DNA of 64,000 nt from Metallumcola ferriviriculae (GCF_035573695.1 NZ_CP121694.1:3014501-3078500); one strand, 5' to 3'. Counted from the stretch's first letter, positions 1 through 8,194 are shown. Numbers and translations are program-made. The notes: generated by a model not told the origin, from the letters alone.

Positions 1-57
1 TCCGGTATGGAAAATAAAAGTGTTTGTAGTACAGTCACCCTTCCCATCATATCTCAC

Positions 58-768
58 CTACCCGGAAATTTCTTTGAGCCTGATTCTGAATTCTTGATAA
101 AGTCTTTTTGACAAATATGCCGTATAGTCTTTTCCTTTAAAGAAAATGGCAAACGAGGTTCTTGTGGAAGGTCTTACCGATGCTATTTTTGTAAGATTAA
201 CCAAATATGACCTACCGGTCTTAAAGAACAAGTCCTTATCCACCATTTCTTCCATGTCTTTAAGGGAATAGTTAGCTGTAATTACTTTAGCAGCGGTATA
301 AACAAGCGTTTTCTTGTTATACGCCTCCACAAAATAAAGTTCATTTTGTTTAACTATCTCAACTGTTTCCCCTGTATTAAACTGAATTATTTTATCATTC
401 CCGTTCAGTTTCCTTTTGATTCTAAACAGTGTCTGCTTCAACCGTTTTTTATCCAGGGGCTTTGTAATGTAGTCTGCGGCATAGAGAGCAAATGCTTCTT
501 TCATAAACTGCTCATATGACGTGATAAAGATTATTTCCGTATCCCGCGACCGTTTCCGTATCACCCGTGCCACTTCAACACCGGAAATCTTAGGCATATT
601 AATATCCAAAATAACTAGCTCAGGCTTGATATCTTCAAATACATTAAGAAACTCTTCACCGTTTGCGGCGGTAAATGCCACCTCTATCCCGTTAAATGAT
701 GCAATCTCATCTGCCAATTGCTCCCGAAACCACCGGTTGTCTTCCGCAATCATGGTCCGGATAACCAC
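58..768 (-). CDS. LytTR-family response regulator (AgrA-like)
   Basis: Two-component response regulator with an N-terminal receiver domain and a C-terminal LytTR DNA-binding domain. The receiver shows the acidic pair near the start (AEDN), the phospho-acceptor context LVILDINMP, a Thr/Ser switch region (IIFITSY) and the K of DYITKPLD. The LytTR part contains the typical FFKTGRSYLVNL segment. The reading frame stays open upstream to 858, but a GTG at 768 is preceded by a GGGGGGAG ribosome binding site, so I chose that start. The gene is divergent from an agrD-like gene across an intergenic region with LytTR-type direct repeats, so it probably acts as the AgrA-like output of a peptide quorum-sensing circuit. 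The cognate AgrC kinase and AgrB are not in the window and may lie to the left. A decayed duplicate is at 5113-5533. Confidence 0.9.
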   Translation of the reverse strand: MVIRTMIAEDNRWFREQLADEIASFNGIEVAFTAANGEEFLNVFEDIKPELVILDINMPKISGVEVARVIRKRSRDTEIIFITSYEQFMKEAFALYAADYITKPLDKKRLKQTLFRIKRKLNGNDKIIQFNTGETVEIVKQNELYFVEAYNKKTLVYTAAKVITANYSLKDMEEMVDKDLFFKTGRSYLVNLTKIASVRPSTRTSFAIFFKGKDYTAYLSKRLYQEFRIRLKEISG

Positions 769-908
769 CAATCTCCCCCCCTCTCGCTTGTCGAAGAATG
801 GCTCAATAATTTCTATTTTCCATATTTTACATTTGTATCCTGCTCCTTTTAAAAACATCCTTACATATTAAAACTAACCTACATCTATTTAGATTCAAAA
901 AAGTGTCT

Positions 909-938
909 TTTCGTTCCCGAAAATGACACTTTCGTTCC
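909..938 (+). promoter_or_regulatory. LytTR-type operator: two 9-bp direct repeats 21 bp apart
   Basis: TTTCGTTCC occurs at 909-917 and again at 930-938. The 21-bp period equals two helical turns and is the arrangement bound by AgrA/ComE-type LytTR dimers. The site lies between the divergent response regulator and the agrD-like gene. A possible promoter follows (TTGCCA at 957-962, TAATAA at 981-986, 18-bp spacer). The first repeat also sits inside an inverted repeat (AGTGTC at 902-907, GACACT at 925-930). An almost identical copy is at 5671-5700. Confidence 0.65.
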
Positions 939-1005
939 GTAAATCACATTTTCCCATTGCCATATGCTACCATTAAACTGTAATAATCAGGAAAGGGGGG
1001 AGGCT

Positions 1006-1146
1006 ATGGAATTCCAAAAGGCGGGATTGTTAACGGCATTTTCTGGTTTGTTGGCTTTTGTCGCGACTCTATCAACGGTTACACCAAACTGTATAGGTTG
1101 GTTTTATGAGCCGAGAAAGCCTGAAACTCTATTAAAAACTGACTAA
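1006..1146 (+). CDS. agrD: AgrD-like cyclic (thio)lactone autoinducer prepeptide
   Basis: A 46-residue precursor with an amphipathic or hydrophobic N-terminal leader (about residues 5-25), a core around Cys29 (TPNCIGWF) and an acidic/Pro C-terminal tail (YEPRKPETLL). This matches the AgrD layout, in which AgrB cleaves after the ring residue and the tail carries a conserved P-x-x-P pattern. By alignment to known AgrD peptides the ring would be Cys-Ile-Gly-Trp-Phe; that is inference. The ATG at 1006 follows a GGGGGGAGG ribosome binding site. An in-frame ATG-like extension to 964 lacks one. The gene is preceded by LytTR direct repeats, which implies positive autoregulation. No agrB is visible within the window. 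A nonsense-mutated copy with the same CIGWFYEPRKP core lies at 5771-5902. Confidence 0.8.
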   Translation: MEFQKAGLLTAFSGLLAFVATLSTVTPNCIGWFYEPRKPETLLKTD

Positions 1147-1246
1147 TCTAGTGAAAAAGGGCTTTTTGGGGGGTGTCTAACGCTAAAAATATTATAGTAA
1201 GTTTTGCGTGTATAAATAAATTTGGTAAAATTAAGGAGGGGGAATT

Positions 1247-1879
1247 ATGGCTAATAGAAAATTGTTATTAAGTTTTCTGATGTTTGCAGTAGGATTTATG
1301 CTACCTTTAATTCCGAAAGCTTATGCTGATTTAAGCTACCCAGACACAACTGTGAGCATCAATTATAATGGTGCTTACGATTATTATTATGCGGATGGTG
1401 CAGGTAATGTTGTCGATTTAACTTTTAGGGAATTTCCCACTGTACTTCTTGATCCAGGTGAAACTGTTACACTATCTGTCACCGAAAAAATTGTTTCTAC
1501 TGGAGATTGGGCACCGGTTTTTAGGACAGGATGGGACCAATCCAAGTTAATTCTTTATGACATTCAACCTAAATCTGCAAATGACGCAGATCCTAAAGCA
1601 TTATTTGCCACTGAATTTTATAATTCTGATGGACATATGGTGAAAACATGGTATTTCGCCGTTTCACAGGATCCAACGACTACCTTAACCCAAGGAGAAC
1701 AGGCAGACTATTACATCTATTTCCAATATAATACTACGGGAGATTATGCTTGGGTTCAGGAAGCTGAAATGCATAGTGAGCGGTGGACGTTTAATTCTGG
1801 ATACTATCAAGGCGACAGTGGCTTTATTTATGATGAAGTAGCATCAAAAAGCGGTATGCTCCTTGAGCATGGTTTATAA
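1247..1879 (+). CDS. secreted protein of unknown function
   Basis: A 210-residue protein with a clear Sec signal peptide: basic start (MANRK), hydrophobic stretch of about residues 5-25, and probable cleavage after AYA (residues 25-27). The mature part is rich in Tyr, Asp, Thr and aromatic residues and looks beta-rich, as in small surface or exported domains. I recognise no family. The ATG follows a strong AAGGAGGGGG site. It lies about 100 bp downstream of the agrD-like gene and 16 bp upstream of another secreted-protein gene. The pair is therefore a candidate output of the peptide-sensing system; this is inference from position only. Confidence 0.7.
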   Translation: MANRKLLLSFLMFAVGFMLPLIPKAYADLSYPDTTVSINYNGAYDYYYADGAGNVVDLTFREFPTVLLDPGETVTLSVTEKIVSTGDWAPVFRTGWDQSKLILYDIQPKSANDADPKALFATEFYNSDGHMVKTWYFAVSQDPTTTLTQGEQADYYIYFQYNTTGDYAWVQEAEMHSERWTFNSGYYQGDSGFIYDEVASKSGMLLEHGL

Positions 1880-1894
1880 GGTGGAGGTGAAAAG

Positions 1895-2275
1895 ATGAAA
1901 AAACTTATAGTTACTTGGTTTTCAGTTGGTCTAGTTGCTTCCCTACTCATGACCTCAAGTTTGGCATTTGCTACTCGCGATGCAAACAATCCAGAAGATG
2001 TCTTAGAAGACAAAGCTGAAGCACAGCGTATTTTTAAAGAAGTAAAGGAAGGTAAGCGAGAACGCATGGATTATCCTGTGAAAATATATAATGCAAAAGG
2101 TGATCTCGTACTGGAAACGACGGAAGGTTATCTTCGCAAACACCGAAAGGAAATTGAAAAAAAATATAATTTAGTTCCGAATCAATCTAACACCGATGCT
2201 CAACCAAGAGTAACTCCTGAAAAAATTCAAAAGTTTAGACAAATAAAACAAGAATCCCGGTTAGAAACAAAGTAA
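1895..2275 (+). CDS. small secreted, highly charged protein
   Basis: A 126-residue protein with a signal peptide (MKKL start, hydrophobic residues 4-24, likely cleavage near AFA at 25-27). The mature part is hydrophilic, Lys/Glu-rich and probably helical, with a short YPVKIYNAKGDLVLET stretch in the middle that could form a beta hairpin. No family is recognised. It has a GGAGGTGA ribosome binding site, starts 15 bp after the preceding secreted-protein gene and is followed by an intrinsic terminator. The two genes are thus likely co-transcribed and may act together at the cell surface. Confidence 0.7.
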   Translation: MKKLIVTWFSVGLVASLLMTSSLAFATRDANNPEDVLEDKAEAQRIFKEVKEGKRERMDYPVKIYNAKGDLVLETTEGYLRKHRKEIEKKYNLVPNQSNTDAQPRVTPEKIQKFRQIKQESRLETK

Positions 2276-2291
2276 AATAGGTAATTTTAGA

Positions 2292-2325
2292 AAAGCCAGA
2301 GCTAAAACAATAAAGTTCTGGCTTT
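2292..2325 (+). terminator. intrinsic terminator after the secreted-protein pair
   Basis: AAAGCCAGA (2292-2300) pairs with TCTGGCTTT (2317-2325), followed by a T-rich stretch (GATTTACTTTTTTG). It ends the 1247-2275 transcription unit. Confidence 0.7.
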
Positions 2326-2410
2326 GATTTACTTTTTTGTAATTTAAAACTGATAGATTGTGATTCTCATTCATGTATAAAAAAGGATCTAAGTAAAAAG
2401 GAGGGATATC

Positions 2411-2836
2411 ATTAAAAGAAGGATTATGTTTAGTTTGTTAATATGGGTAGTAGGTCTATTGTTACTTAACTTAGTACTTTCCACTTATATTGAAATTCGA
2501 CAATTGTTAAAGAATTCTATTGTTCCATACTTATTATATTTTAGGTTGGGTATCTTGGAGGTCTTGTTTGGTTCTCTTATAGAATGGAAAAGAATAAGCA
2601 GGATATTTAACGGTGATATAGAAGTAAACTGGCTCCTTGCCCCAGGCCTATTATTACTAATTGCAGGGCTTATACCTGATGTAGTTTATACTCCTCTTGC
2701 ACGATTTAGTTCTTCTCCACTGACGTTGCTGCGATGGCTAATAAACCCTCTGGGCCATACTGCGACTCGTACGTCTCTTCATGTACTAACAGGAATCATA
2801 CTGGTCCGTTCAATTACCAGGATAGAAAGGGGATAA
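2411..2836 (+). CDS. integral membrane protein of unknown function, probable ATT start
   Basis: About 141 residues with hydrophobic segments near the N-terminus, around residues 75-90 and near the C-terminus. It is not AgrB: no conserved His/Cys protease pair is seen. The first ATG at 2426 has only a cramped purine run in front, whereas an in-frame ATT at 2411 sits 5 bp after AAGGAGGG (2398-2405) and gives the typical membrane-protein N-terminus (M)KRRIMFSLL. I therefore favour the rare ATT initiation codon, with ATG 2426 as the alternative. The product family is not recognised. Confidence 0.55.
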   Translation: MKRRIMFSLLIWVVGLLLLNLVLSTYIEIRQLLKNSIVPYLLYFRLGILEVLFGSLIEWKRISRIFNGDIEVNWLLAPGLLLLIAGLIPDVVYTPLARFSSSPLTLLRWLINPLGHTATRTSLHVLTGIILVRSITRIERG

Positions 2837-2978
2837 ATAAAGAAGGAATAATTGGCAAAAGTTCGATATCAAATTCTAAATGAATTCAATATTAAAAAAC
2901 GGAAATGACTGCCTATGAATAAATACCTTACGATTAACCTTTTATACTTTAAGGGGGCCTGAAATTTGGTTAATCTTG

Positions 2979-4603
2979 GGGTCGCTGAACAGTAGTAAAT
3001 TGTGTTCTACCCCACCAATTCAGCGAACCAAAAACGCATCTTGAAAAAATGCCCAAAAAGAATCCGGAGCCTACGTTCCAGATTCATCACCAATAATTGC
3101 ATAGCAATAACAGTCTCACTAGTTTCTTTAAGACGAGCCATGATGCGACCTAGACCATAGAAGCGCTTTCCTTCACCAAATACAGCTTCAACTGAATTTC
3201 TAATTTTAGCATCCATTCTTTCCTCAAGCTTTTGCTTTTTCAAGAGCTCAGCGTCCTTTGTGGGTCGGCCTAAAGGCGGACCGGAAAGGCGGATGCCCAA
3301 TGACTTACAGAATTTAATGTTTTCTCGGTTTCGATAAATCTTATCTGCAATCACCACCTCGGGATAACAACCAAATCGTTGGTGATAATTTTCAATAGAC
3401 TGAATGAGGGTTGTGCCCTCGTTAAAGGCATTAAAGCTTAGATGTTCCATGAAACTAAAGCCGTTGACAGTGCTAATTGCTAGCTTTGCACCAAATTCTA
3501 CGTCAGCACTGGCTTTGCCGCGAACTATGGGGCGGATAAGATAAATGGCATGTGGAGGCTTACTATCCTATCTTCCACTTTATGTATGCGTTGCCGGTAC
3601 ATCTCTAGTTGCTGCCTGTAGATTTCATTACAGACCAAAAGATTACGGTATTGACGTTTGTCAAGAAGGGTCAAAGGACTTTTTAATGAGAGGTCTTTAA
3701 CTATCTTTAGATCTCTTTTAATGTAACGTAATTGCTGACCAACACCTTTTCGTATCTTCTTGGCACTTTTACGTTTTTGCTTGTCAATGTTCAAATAATC
3801 CTTACGAGCTCTTTCTCGGTATGTTCTGGGTTTCTTATTGCTTCCGATGTGAGGTTCATGTAAGACATCTATGATTTCCTCCAGGGCTTCTCGTACTTCG
3901 TTAAGCAGCCATAGGTCTGTAGGATAGTGGATATCTGCGGGAGTACAAGTGGCGTCTAAGATCAGCTTCCCTGATTTTTCTGTTTCTTGTTTTTGGGGAT
4001 TTGTATCAGTGCCTGATGCTCCGTTGCCACCAGGGCCGCCGCCATTTTCGTCACTACCATTACTATCGTTATCATCGGATTTCTTTGGCTTTGCGATCAA
4101 TTCATTAATTTCATTAATGACGCTCTTCCCAAGCCGCTTACGGAAATGTACCATTAGCGAGGGGTCAAAAGGCTTCTCTTGAACGAAGCTTTTAAAGCCT
4201 AGGAAGTACTGAAGATACGGGTTCTCGGAGATTTCTTCTACAAGTTCTCTATCTGAAAGGGATTTTCGGTTTTGTATGATGAGTGCTCCTAAGGCAACTC
4301 TTACAGAATAGGCTGCTTGTCCGCTTTGGCTTTTAAAGTTTTTAGCATATCTGTCTTCGACTTCATCCCAAGGGATGATTGCTGCTAGTTGGCACCACCG
4401 GTTCTTAGGGTTAAGCTTTCCGCCAAAGGGTAAGCAAAATTCGTCAGGCAATATCATCTGTCGTTCGTTATGTTTATACATGAGATCAGCCTCCACAGGG
4501 GCAAGGTTTTAGTGGGGAAAATGCTATTTTCTATGCATCTATTATATCATAAATGGGGCTAAAACTCTGTATTTGCAAGGGCTTTGGGTTGTTCAGCAGC
4601 CCC
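2979..4603 (-). mobile_element. IS1182/IS5-superfamily insertion sequence, inactivated
   Basis: A roughly 1.6-kb element bounded by imperfect terminal inverted repeats: GGGGTCGCTGAACA at 2979-2992 on the left, and the complement of GGGGCTGCTGAACA at 4590-4603 on the right. It contains one transposase gene split by a frameshift. Target-site duplication is unclear from the flanks. The ends are placed by the inverted repeats and could be off by a few bases. Confidence 0.75.
3007..4481 (-). pseudogene. IS1182-like DDE transposase, frameshifted
   Basis: The N-terminal two thirds (to 3525) carries the IS1182/IS5-type DNA-binding region (GQAAYSVRVALGALIIQ, NPYLQYFLGF, FDPSLMVHFRKRL) and the first catalytic Asp context (LILDATCTPADI). 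The C-terminal third (from about 3530) resumes in another frame with RPIVRGKASADVEFGAK and ends with ERRLRILFG. The break coincides with a tandem pentamer, GATAA at 3535-3539 and 3540-3544 on the plus strand. Removing one copy restores a continuous protein. The start is the ATG at 4481, with GGAGG 8 bp upstream. Transposition in cis is therefore unlikely. Confidence 0.85.
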
Positions 4604-4616
4604 TATTTTAAGCAAG

Positions 4617-4856
4617 ATGTTGATGATAGTTATTATAATCTTCGTTTTAATAATTGGAGTCAAAGAGCACAAAGAAAATACAAATGTATATGTGGATGAT
4701 TTTTATCATGAAAATTTATTCAAAATTGAAAACGATATAAAAAAAGTTTCGGTTTCGCGTAAATATCGTCGACAAACAGGAGTTACCTTAGGAGTTATCG
4801 TAGCTATCTATTTTGTCGTATGGTGTTTTTTATTACTCTTTATGAGCTTAAAATAG
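4617..4856 (+). CDS. small two-TM membrane protein, hypothetical
   Basis: A 79-residue protein with an N-terminal hydrophobic segment (residues 1-14), a charged middle (KEHKENTNVYVDDFYHENLFKIE) and a C-terminal membrane segment (about residues 57-77). The gene begins 14 bp beyond the right end of the insertion sequence and has only a weak ribosome binding site. It may be an intact small gene or the 3' part of a gene whose start was displaced by the insertion. No family is recognised. Confidence 0.35.
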   Translation: MLMIVIIIFVLIIGVKEHKENTNVYVDDFYHENLFKIENDIKKVSVSRKYRRQTGVTLGVIVAIYFVVWCFLLLFMSLK

Positions 4857-4917
4857 TTTAATATTATGACACATAAATATTATCAATAATAGGCTCATTA
4901 TTAAGAACTAAATAACC

Positions 4918-5091
4918 AGAATCGGTTTTATCCCCACTATCTTCATATCATTCTTTCTTGTAGCTGTTGCTATTTTTGCCTTTCCTAAACTAATAAACGT
5001 TATAGCAAATTCAGACAGAGAATGCCCCGGATTTCCTGTCAATGTCAAAAATAAAGGAGTGTCAACCCCTTATTTCTATGCCCTTAATTAA
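4918..5091 (+). other. short open frame, probable gene remnant
   Basis: An open frame of about 57 codons without a credible start codon. It encodes a hydrophobic segment (IGFIPTIFISFFLVAVAIFAF) followed by a short polar tail. It lies between a small membrane-protein gene and the decayed response-regulator copy. Probably the debris of a membrane-protein gene; nothing else is recognisable between 4857 and 5112. Confidence 0.25.
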
Positions 5092-5112
5092 TACAGTTTA
5101 TCCATGTCTTAC

Positions 5113-5533
5113 CTAACCAGAAATTTTTTTGAGCCTTATTCTGAATTCTTGATAAAGTCTTTTTGACAAATATGCCGTATAGTCTGTTCCTTTAAAGGAG
5201 ATGGCGAGCGAGGTTCTTGTGGAAGGCTTTACCGATGCTACTTTTGTAAGATTAACCAAATAGGATCTACCAGTTTTAAAGAACAGGTTCTTATCCACCA
5301 TTTCTTCTATGTCTTTAAGGGAGTGGTTAACGGTAATGACCTTAGCAGCGGTATAGACCAGCGCTTTCTTTTTGTTCGCCTAACTCAGGCTTGATATCAT
5401 CAAATACTTTAAGAAACTCTTCACCATTACCGGCGGTAAATGCCACCTCTATCCCGTTAAATGATGCAATCTCATCTACCAATTGCTCCCGAAACCACCG
5501 GTTATCTTCCGCAATCATGGTCCGGATAACCAA
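5113..5533 (-). pseudogene. decayed copy of the LytTR response regulator
   Basis: Nearly identical to the gene at 58-768 at both ends. The N-terminal part runs from the start codon (here TTG at 5533, after GGGGAGGG) to KPEL of the receiver domain, then jumps to a point inside the LytTR domain (KKKALVYTAAKVIT). By comparing spacings to the shared flanks, about 290 bp is missing. That length is not a multiple of three, so the frame is lost. The phospho-acceptor Asp region is deleted. This copy cannot make a working regulator. Confidence 0.85.
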
Positions 5534-5670
5534 CAATCTCCCTCCCCTCGCTTGTCTTAAAATGGTCAATAATTTTTATTTTCCATATTTTACATTTATA
5601 TCCTGCTCCTTTTAAAAACATCCTGACAAATTAAACTCACCTCCATCAATTTAGATTCAAAAAAGTGTCT

Positions 5671-5700
5671 TTTCGTTCCCGAAAATGACACTTTCGTTCC
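5671..5700 (+). promoter_or_regulatory. second copy of the LytTR-type direct-repeat operator
   Basis: TTTCGTTCC at 5671-5679 and 5692-5700, the same 21-bp period and flanks as at 909-938, including the downstream candidate promoter. The operator is intact although both genes beside it are broken, so it could still be bound in trans by the intact regulator at 58-768 and could drive the downstream protease gene. Confidence 0.6.
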
Positions 5701-5770
5701 GTAAATCACATTTTCCCATTGCCATATGCTACCATTAAACTGTAATAATCAGGAAAGGAGAGAGGCGCCT

Positions 5771-5902
5771 ATGAAAGTCTAAAAGGCGGGATTGTTAACA
5801 GCATTTTCCGGTTTGTTGGCTTTTGTTGCCACTCTGTCAACGGTTTCACCGAATTGTATTGGTTGGTTTTATGAGCCGAGAAAACCAACTGAAAAAAAGT
5901 AA
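5771..5902 (+). pseudogene. agrD: agrD-like copy with an early nonsense codon
   Basis: Second copy of the autoinducer prepeptide. Codon 4, CAA in the intact copy at 1006, is TAA here (5780-5782). The rest is conserved, including SPNCIGWFYEPRKP, followed by a different tail (TEKK). A TTG at 5792 could in principle start a shorter leader but has no properly spaced ribosome binding site. Probably inactive. Confidence 0.75.
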
Positions 5903-5974
5903 GTTATTAATAAACTTTCAAAATTTCAAAGGGAGAGTGAGTATTGTGAAAAATCATTAATTGTAGTTTCTGTA

Positions 5975-7123
5975 TTGCTTATTTTGTCTCTATTCTTTTC
6001 AACCTTTGCATTTGCACAAAATAATTCCGCTATAGACAAAACGTTTATAACTAAAAACGTGGCAAAAAAGGCCGCACAGTCGTTTGTAAAAAACAGCCGG
6101 TATTCTTCCGAATGGAGCAAAGGAACTTTGAAATTTCAATCCTTGATGTATGATTTGAATGATAAAGTCTCTGGTTATTACTTTACTATTAATGATGATA
6201 CTGATGCCACAATAGGTTATGTTTTAGTATCCGCATCAAAAAATTTACCCGCAATTCTTCAATACGGACAAGGACAATTATACGGTAATGACGATAAAAA
6301 TATCGAACAGGGAAATAAATTTTATTATTTAGGTGCATTTAAGTTTTTATTTGCTGATAATGCACTAAACGCAAAAGCAAAATTCAATAAAGCTAAATTA
6401 GAGGCCCTTAAATCTCTGAAAGAAAAAGGATTAGAGGGAACTGAAAAGTATATTAAAACAAAAAACTACGTTCTTAAAGATCTTGAAAAGAGCTCCACTC
6501 ACGAAAAAGGGTGGCAGGAACTCCTATCACCACAGACGAATACAATAACTGCAATAACATCAGGCGGGCAGGAGTTATCAGTAAGCCGCATGTGGCAGCG
6601 CACTTCAGGTGTTGATAATCCCAATTCAGCATGTGGACCAACTACGGGGGCTATGATCAGTAATTATTATAAATCTTTAGGTTATAGTGTTCGTGGTTCA
6701 AGTAATTATGGTGGAGATGCTGAATTTATTAACCATATGTATTTTGATATGAATACTGATATTTTTGGTACTTTTGTAGGTAATTTTGGAAACGGATTAG
6801 TCAATCACTTAAATGGGTTATATCTCCCTTCGTCACCTTGGTATGAGTTGCGGTATGACGGTGTAGGAAACTATCCAGAGTATGAAAGTGCAATCATGAA
6901 TAACCGACCTGTTGGTATAATGTCAGACTTATACATGGAAGGCGGGTCAAGCTTAGAAAGTTGGCATTGGATAGTTGGTGTTGGATACGACTATGGAGCA
7001 GGCGATGAGGCATACTTTGGGATAAAAGATCCTGATGGCGGCCAATACAACATAGGAACACACTGGCACGTTTGGACTGTAAATGACCAGGATATGACTT
7101 TTGTTGTTACTGACTATAATTAA
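5975..7123 (+). CDS. secreted C39-like cysteine protease with propeptide
   Basis: About 382 residues. A hydrophobic signal sequence ends near FAFAQ. It is followed by a propeptide-like region resembling those of streptopain-type enzymes (GYYFTINDDTDATIGYVLVSAS) and a papain-fold C39-like domain from about residue 195. Likely catalytic residues are the Cys of NSACGPTTGA and the His of SWHWIVGVGYDY, with KDPDGG near the end. The frame has only a TTG at 5975 as start. A GTG at 5946 with GGGAGAGTGAG upstream would give a normal (M)KK signal peptide if the A-run at 5949-5953 had one more A, so the 5' end looks frameshifted. The gene follows the decayed agrD copy and has its own terminator. Confidence 0.75.
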   Translation: MLILSLFFSTFAFAQNNSAIDKTFITKNVAKKAAQSFVKNSRYSSEWSKGTLKFQSLMYDLNDKVSGYYFTINDDTDATIGYVLVSASKNLPAILQYGQGQLYGNDDKNIEQGNKFYYLGAFKFLFADNALNAKAKFNKAKLEALKSLKEKGLEGTEKYIKTKNYVLKDLEKSSTHEKGWQELLSPQTNTITAITSGGQELSVSRMWQRTSGVDNPNSACGPTTGAMISNYYKSLGYSVRGSSNYGGDAEFINHMYFDMNTDIFGTFVGNFGNGLVNHLNGLYLPSSPWYELRYDGVGNYPEYESAIMNNRPVGIMSDLYMEGGSSLESWHWIVGVGYDYGAGDEAYFGIKDPDGGQYNIGTHWHVWTVNDQDMTFVVTDYN

Positions 7124-7131
7124 CAGACAGT

Positions 7132-7164
7132 CAACTAACCTCTTTTATTTAAAGAGGTTAGTTG
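7132..7164 (+). terminator. intrinsic terminator after the C39-like protease
   Basis: Perfect 14-bp stem: CAACTAACCTCTTT (7132-7145) pairs with AAAGAGGTTAGTTG (7151-7164), followed by CTTACTCTTTTTG. Confidence 0.8.
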
Positions 7165-7189
7165 CTTACTCTTTTTGAGGTGAGTAAAA

Positions 7190-7519
7190 TTGAGTGATAA
7201 AAAATATCCTATATGGTTTTTAATTTCATTTCTTTTATTTAACGCTTTTAGTATACTTGGGCCTTTTGTTTACTTAAAAAAAACGTCAGGTACTACGGCT
7301 GACATGCTTTTTTGGTATGTAAAGGTTGCAGTGATAATCTATCCGTCTTGGGTAGTTTTAATGTTAATTTTATTAGCCATTAGTAGAAGTTTGGGTAAGC
7401 TGCGTGAAACCTTATTAATCTTAGCATTTCCCTGTCTTTATTTTCTTCCTTTTCTTTGGCTGGTTTTAAGCCCAGAAATTCCGGAATTCATTAATTCAAT
7501 ACAGAGATTTCTTAATTAA
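7190..7519 (+). CDS. small three-TM membrane protein, hypothetical
   Basis: 109 residues with about three hydrophobic segments (residues 7-25, 38-62 and 73-93) and few charged loops. The TTG start at 7190 follows GAGGTGAG. It lies directly after the protease terminator. I recognise no family. A role as an immunity or accessory membrane protein of the neighbouring protease locus is conceivable but rests on position only. Confidence 0.5.
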   Translation: MSDKKYPIWFLISFLLFNAFSILGPFVYLKKTSGTTADMLFWYVKVAVIIYPSWVVLMLILLAISRSLGKLRETLLILAFPCLYFLPFLWLVLSPEIPEFINSIQRFLN

Positions 7520-7653
7520 AAAAATGATTCTCCTGCTGAAAGGGAGTGATTATCCCCTGTTAACCCCCGGAGACAATTTAATATAAGTTTCATTTTTGTC
7601 TAATTGCCTCCAAACTGGGAGTTTCTCAGCCGTAAATTATACTACCAAACAAA

Positions 7654-7761
7654 ATGTCAGGCAACAAGCCACCATGGATCTTTCCTGATGAGCCGCCTGG
7701 AGAAGTCGATGCCTTTCTGAAAATTAAAAACCGCCGGAGGACCGGCCCCGGCAGCAGTTAA
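7654..7761 (+). other. short ORF of 35 codons, doubtful
   Basis: An ATG-started frame encoding a Pro-rich peptide (MSGNKPPWIFPDEPPGEVDA...). There is no ribosome binding site. It could be the tail of a degraded gene. The rest of 7520-7768 shows no gene. Confidence 0.15.
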
Positions 7762-7768
7762 ATTGATT

Positions 7769-8194
7769 TTATAAAAATGGATTTTGTACCTTTACGCCTT
7801 CACAGTACTGGCCATTGTTAAGGTCTTCCGTCCAAAGAATGTCACAGGCCAAGCTCTTCGCGCTGCAAACAATCATAGCATCCCAAAAGGATATCTTATT
7901 TCTCTTTTGAATGCCAATAGTTTCCAATACATCGACCATTTCAGGTACATGTAAATCCCATTGGCCCAAGTCACCAATAATTTGAGCTGCAGTCTCCGGC
8001 GGCATTGGTCTTGACAATTTTCGAGTAATATTAACATAGAACTCTTGTAGAACCTGGATACTTAAACAACCTTGTCCCTCTTCCCATAACTCTTTCATTA
8101 GTGCTTTTGCCCTGTTATGTTTTTCTTCGTCGGTTCTATTATATGCATAGATAATAATGTTTGTATCTATAAATTGCAGACTTTTACCTTTCAT
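7769..8194 (-). CDS. PIN-domain ribonuclease toxin (VapC-type)
   Basis: A PIN domain of about 141 residues. The metal-binding acidic residues are seen in QFIDTNIIIYAY (first Asp), near LQEFY (Glu), in ISFWDAMIVCSA (Asp) and in LWTEDLNNG (Asp/Glu). Family members cleave RNA and are held in check by the adjacent antitoxin. I chose the ATG at 8194 (MKGKSLQF), which overlaps the antitoxin gene by 11 bp. An ATG at 8203 is the alternative. The overlap with the upstream ribbon-helix-helix gene is typical of a translationally coupled toxin-antitoxin operon. Confidence 0.85.
   Translation of the reverse strand: MKGKSLQFIDTNIIIYAYNRTDEEKHNRAKALMKELWEEGQGCLSIQVLQEFYVNITRKLSRPMPPETAAQIIGDLGQWDLHVPEMVDVLETIGIQKRNKISFWDAMIVCSAKSLACDILWTEDLNNGQYCEGVKVQNPFL

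Noticed and set aside
2411-2836. The membrane protein near agrD as AgrB
   Set aside because: The conserved His and Cys protease residues of AgrB are not seen and the topology differs.
4617-5091. The two small frames after the IS as one gene interrupted by the insertion
   Set aside because: No matching N-terminal half could be found on the left side of the element.
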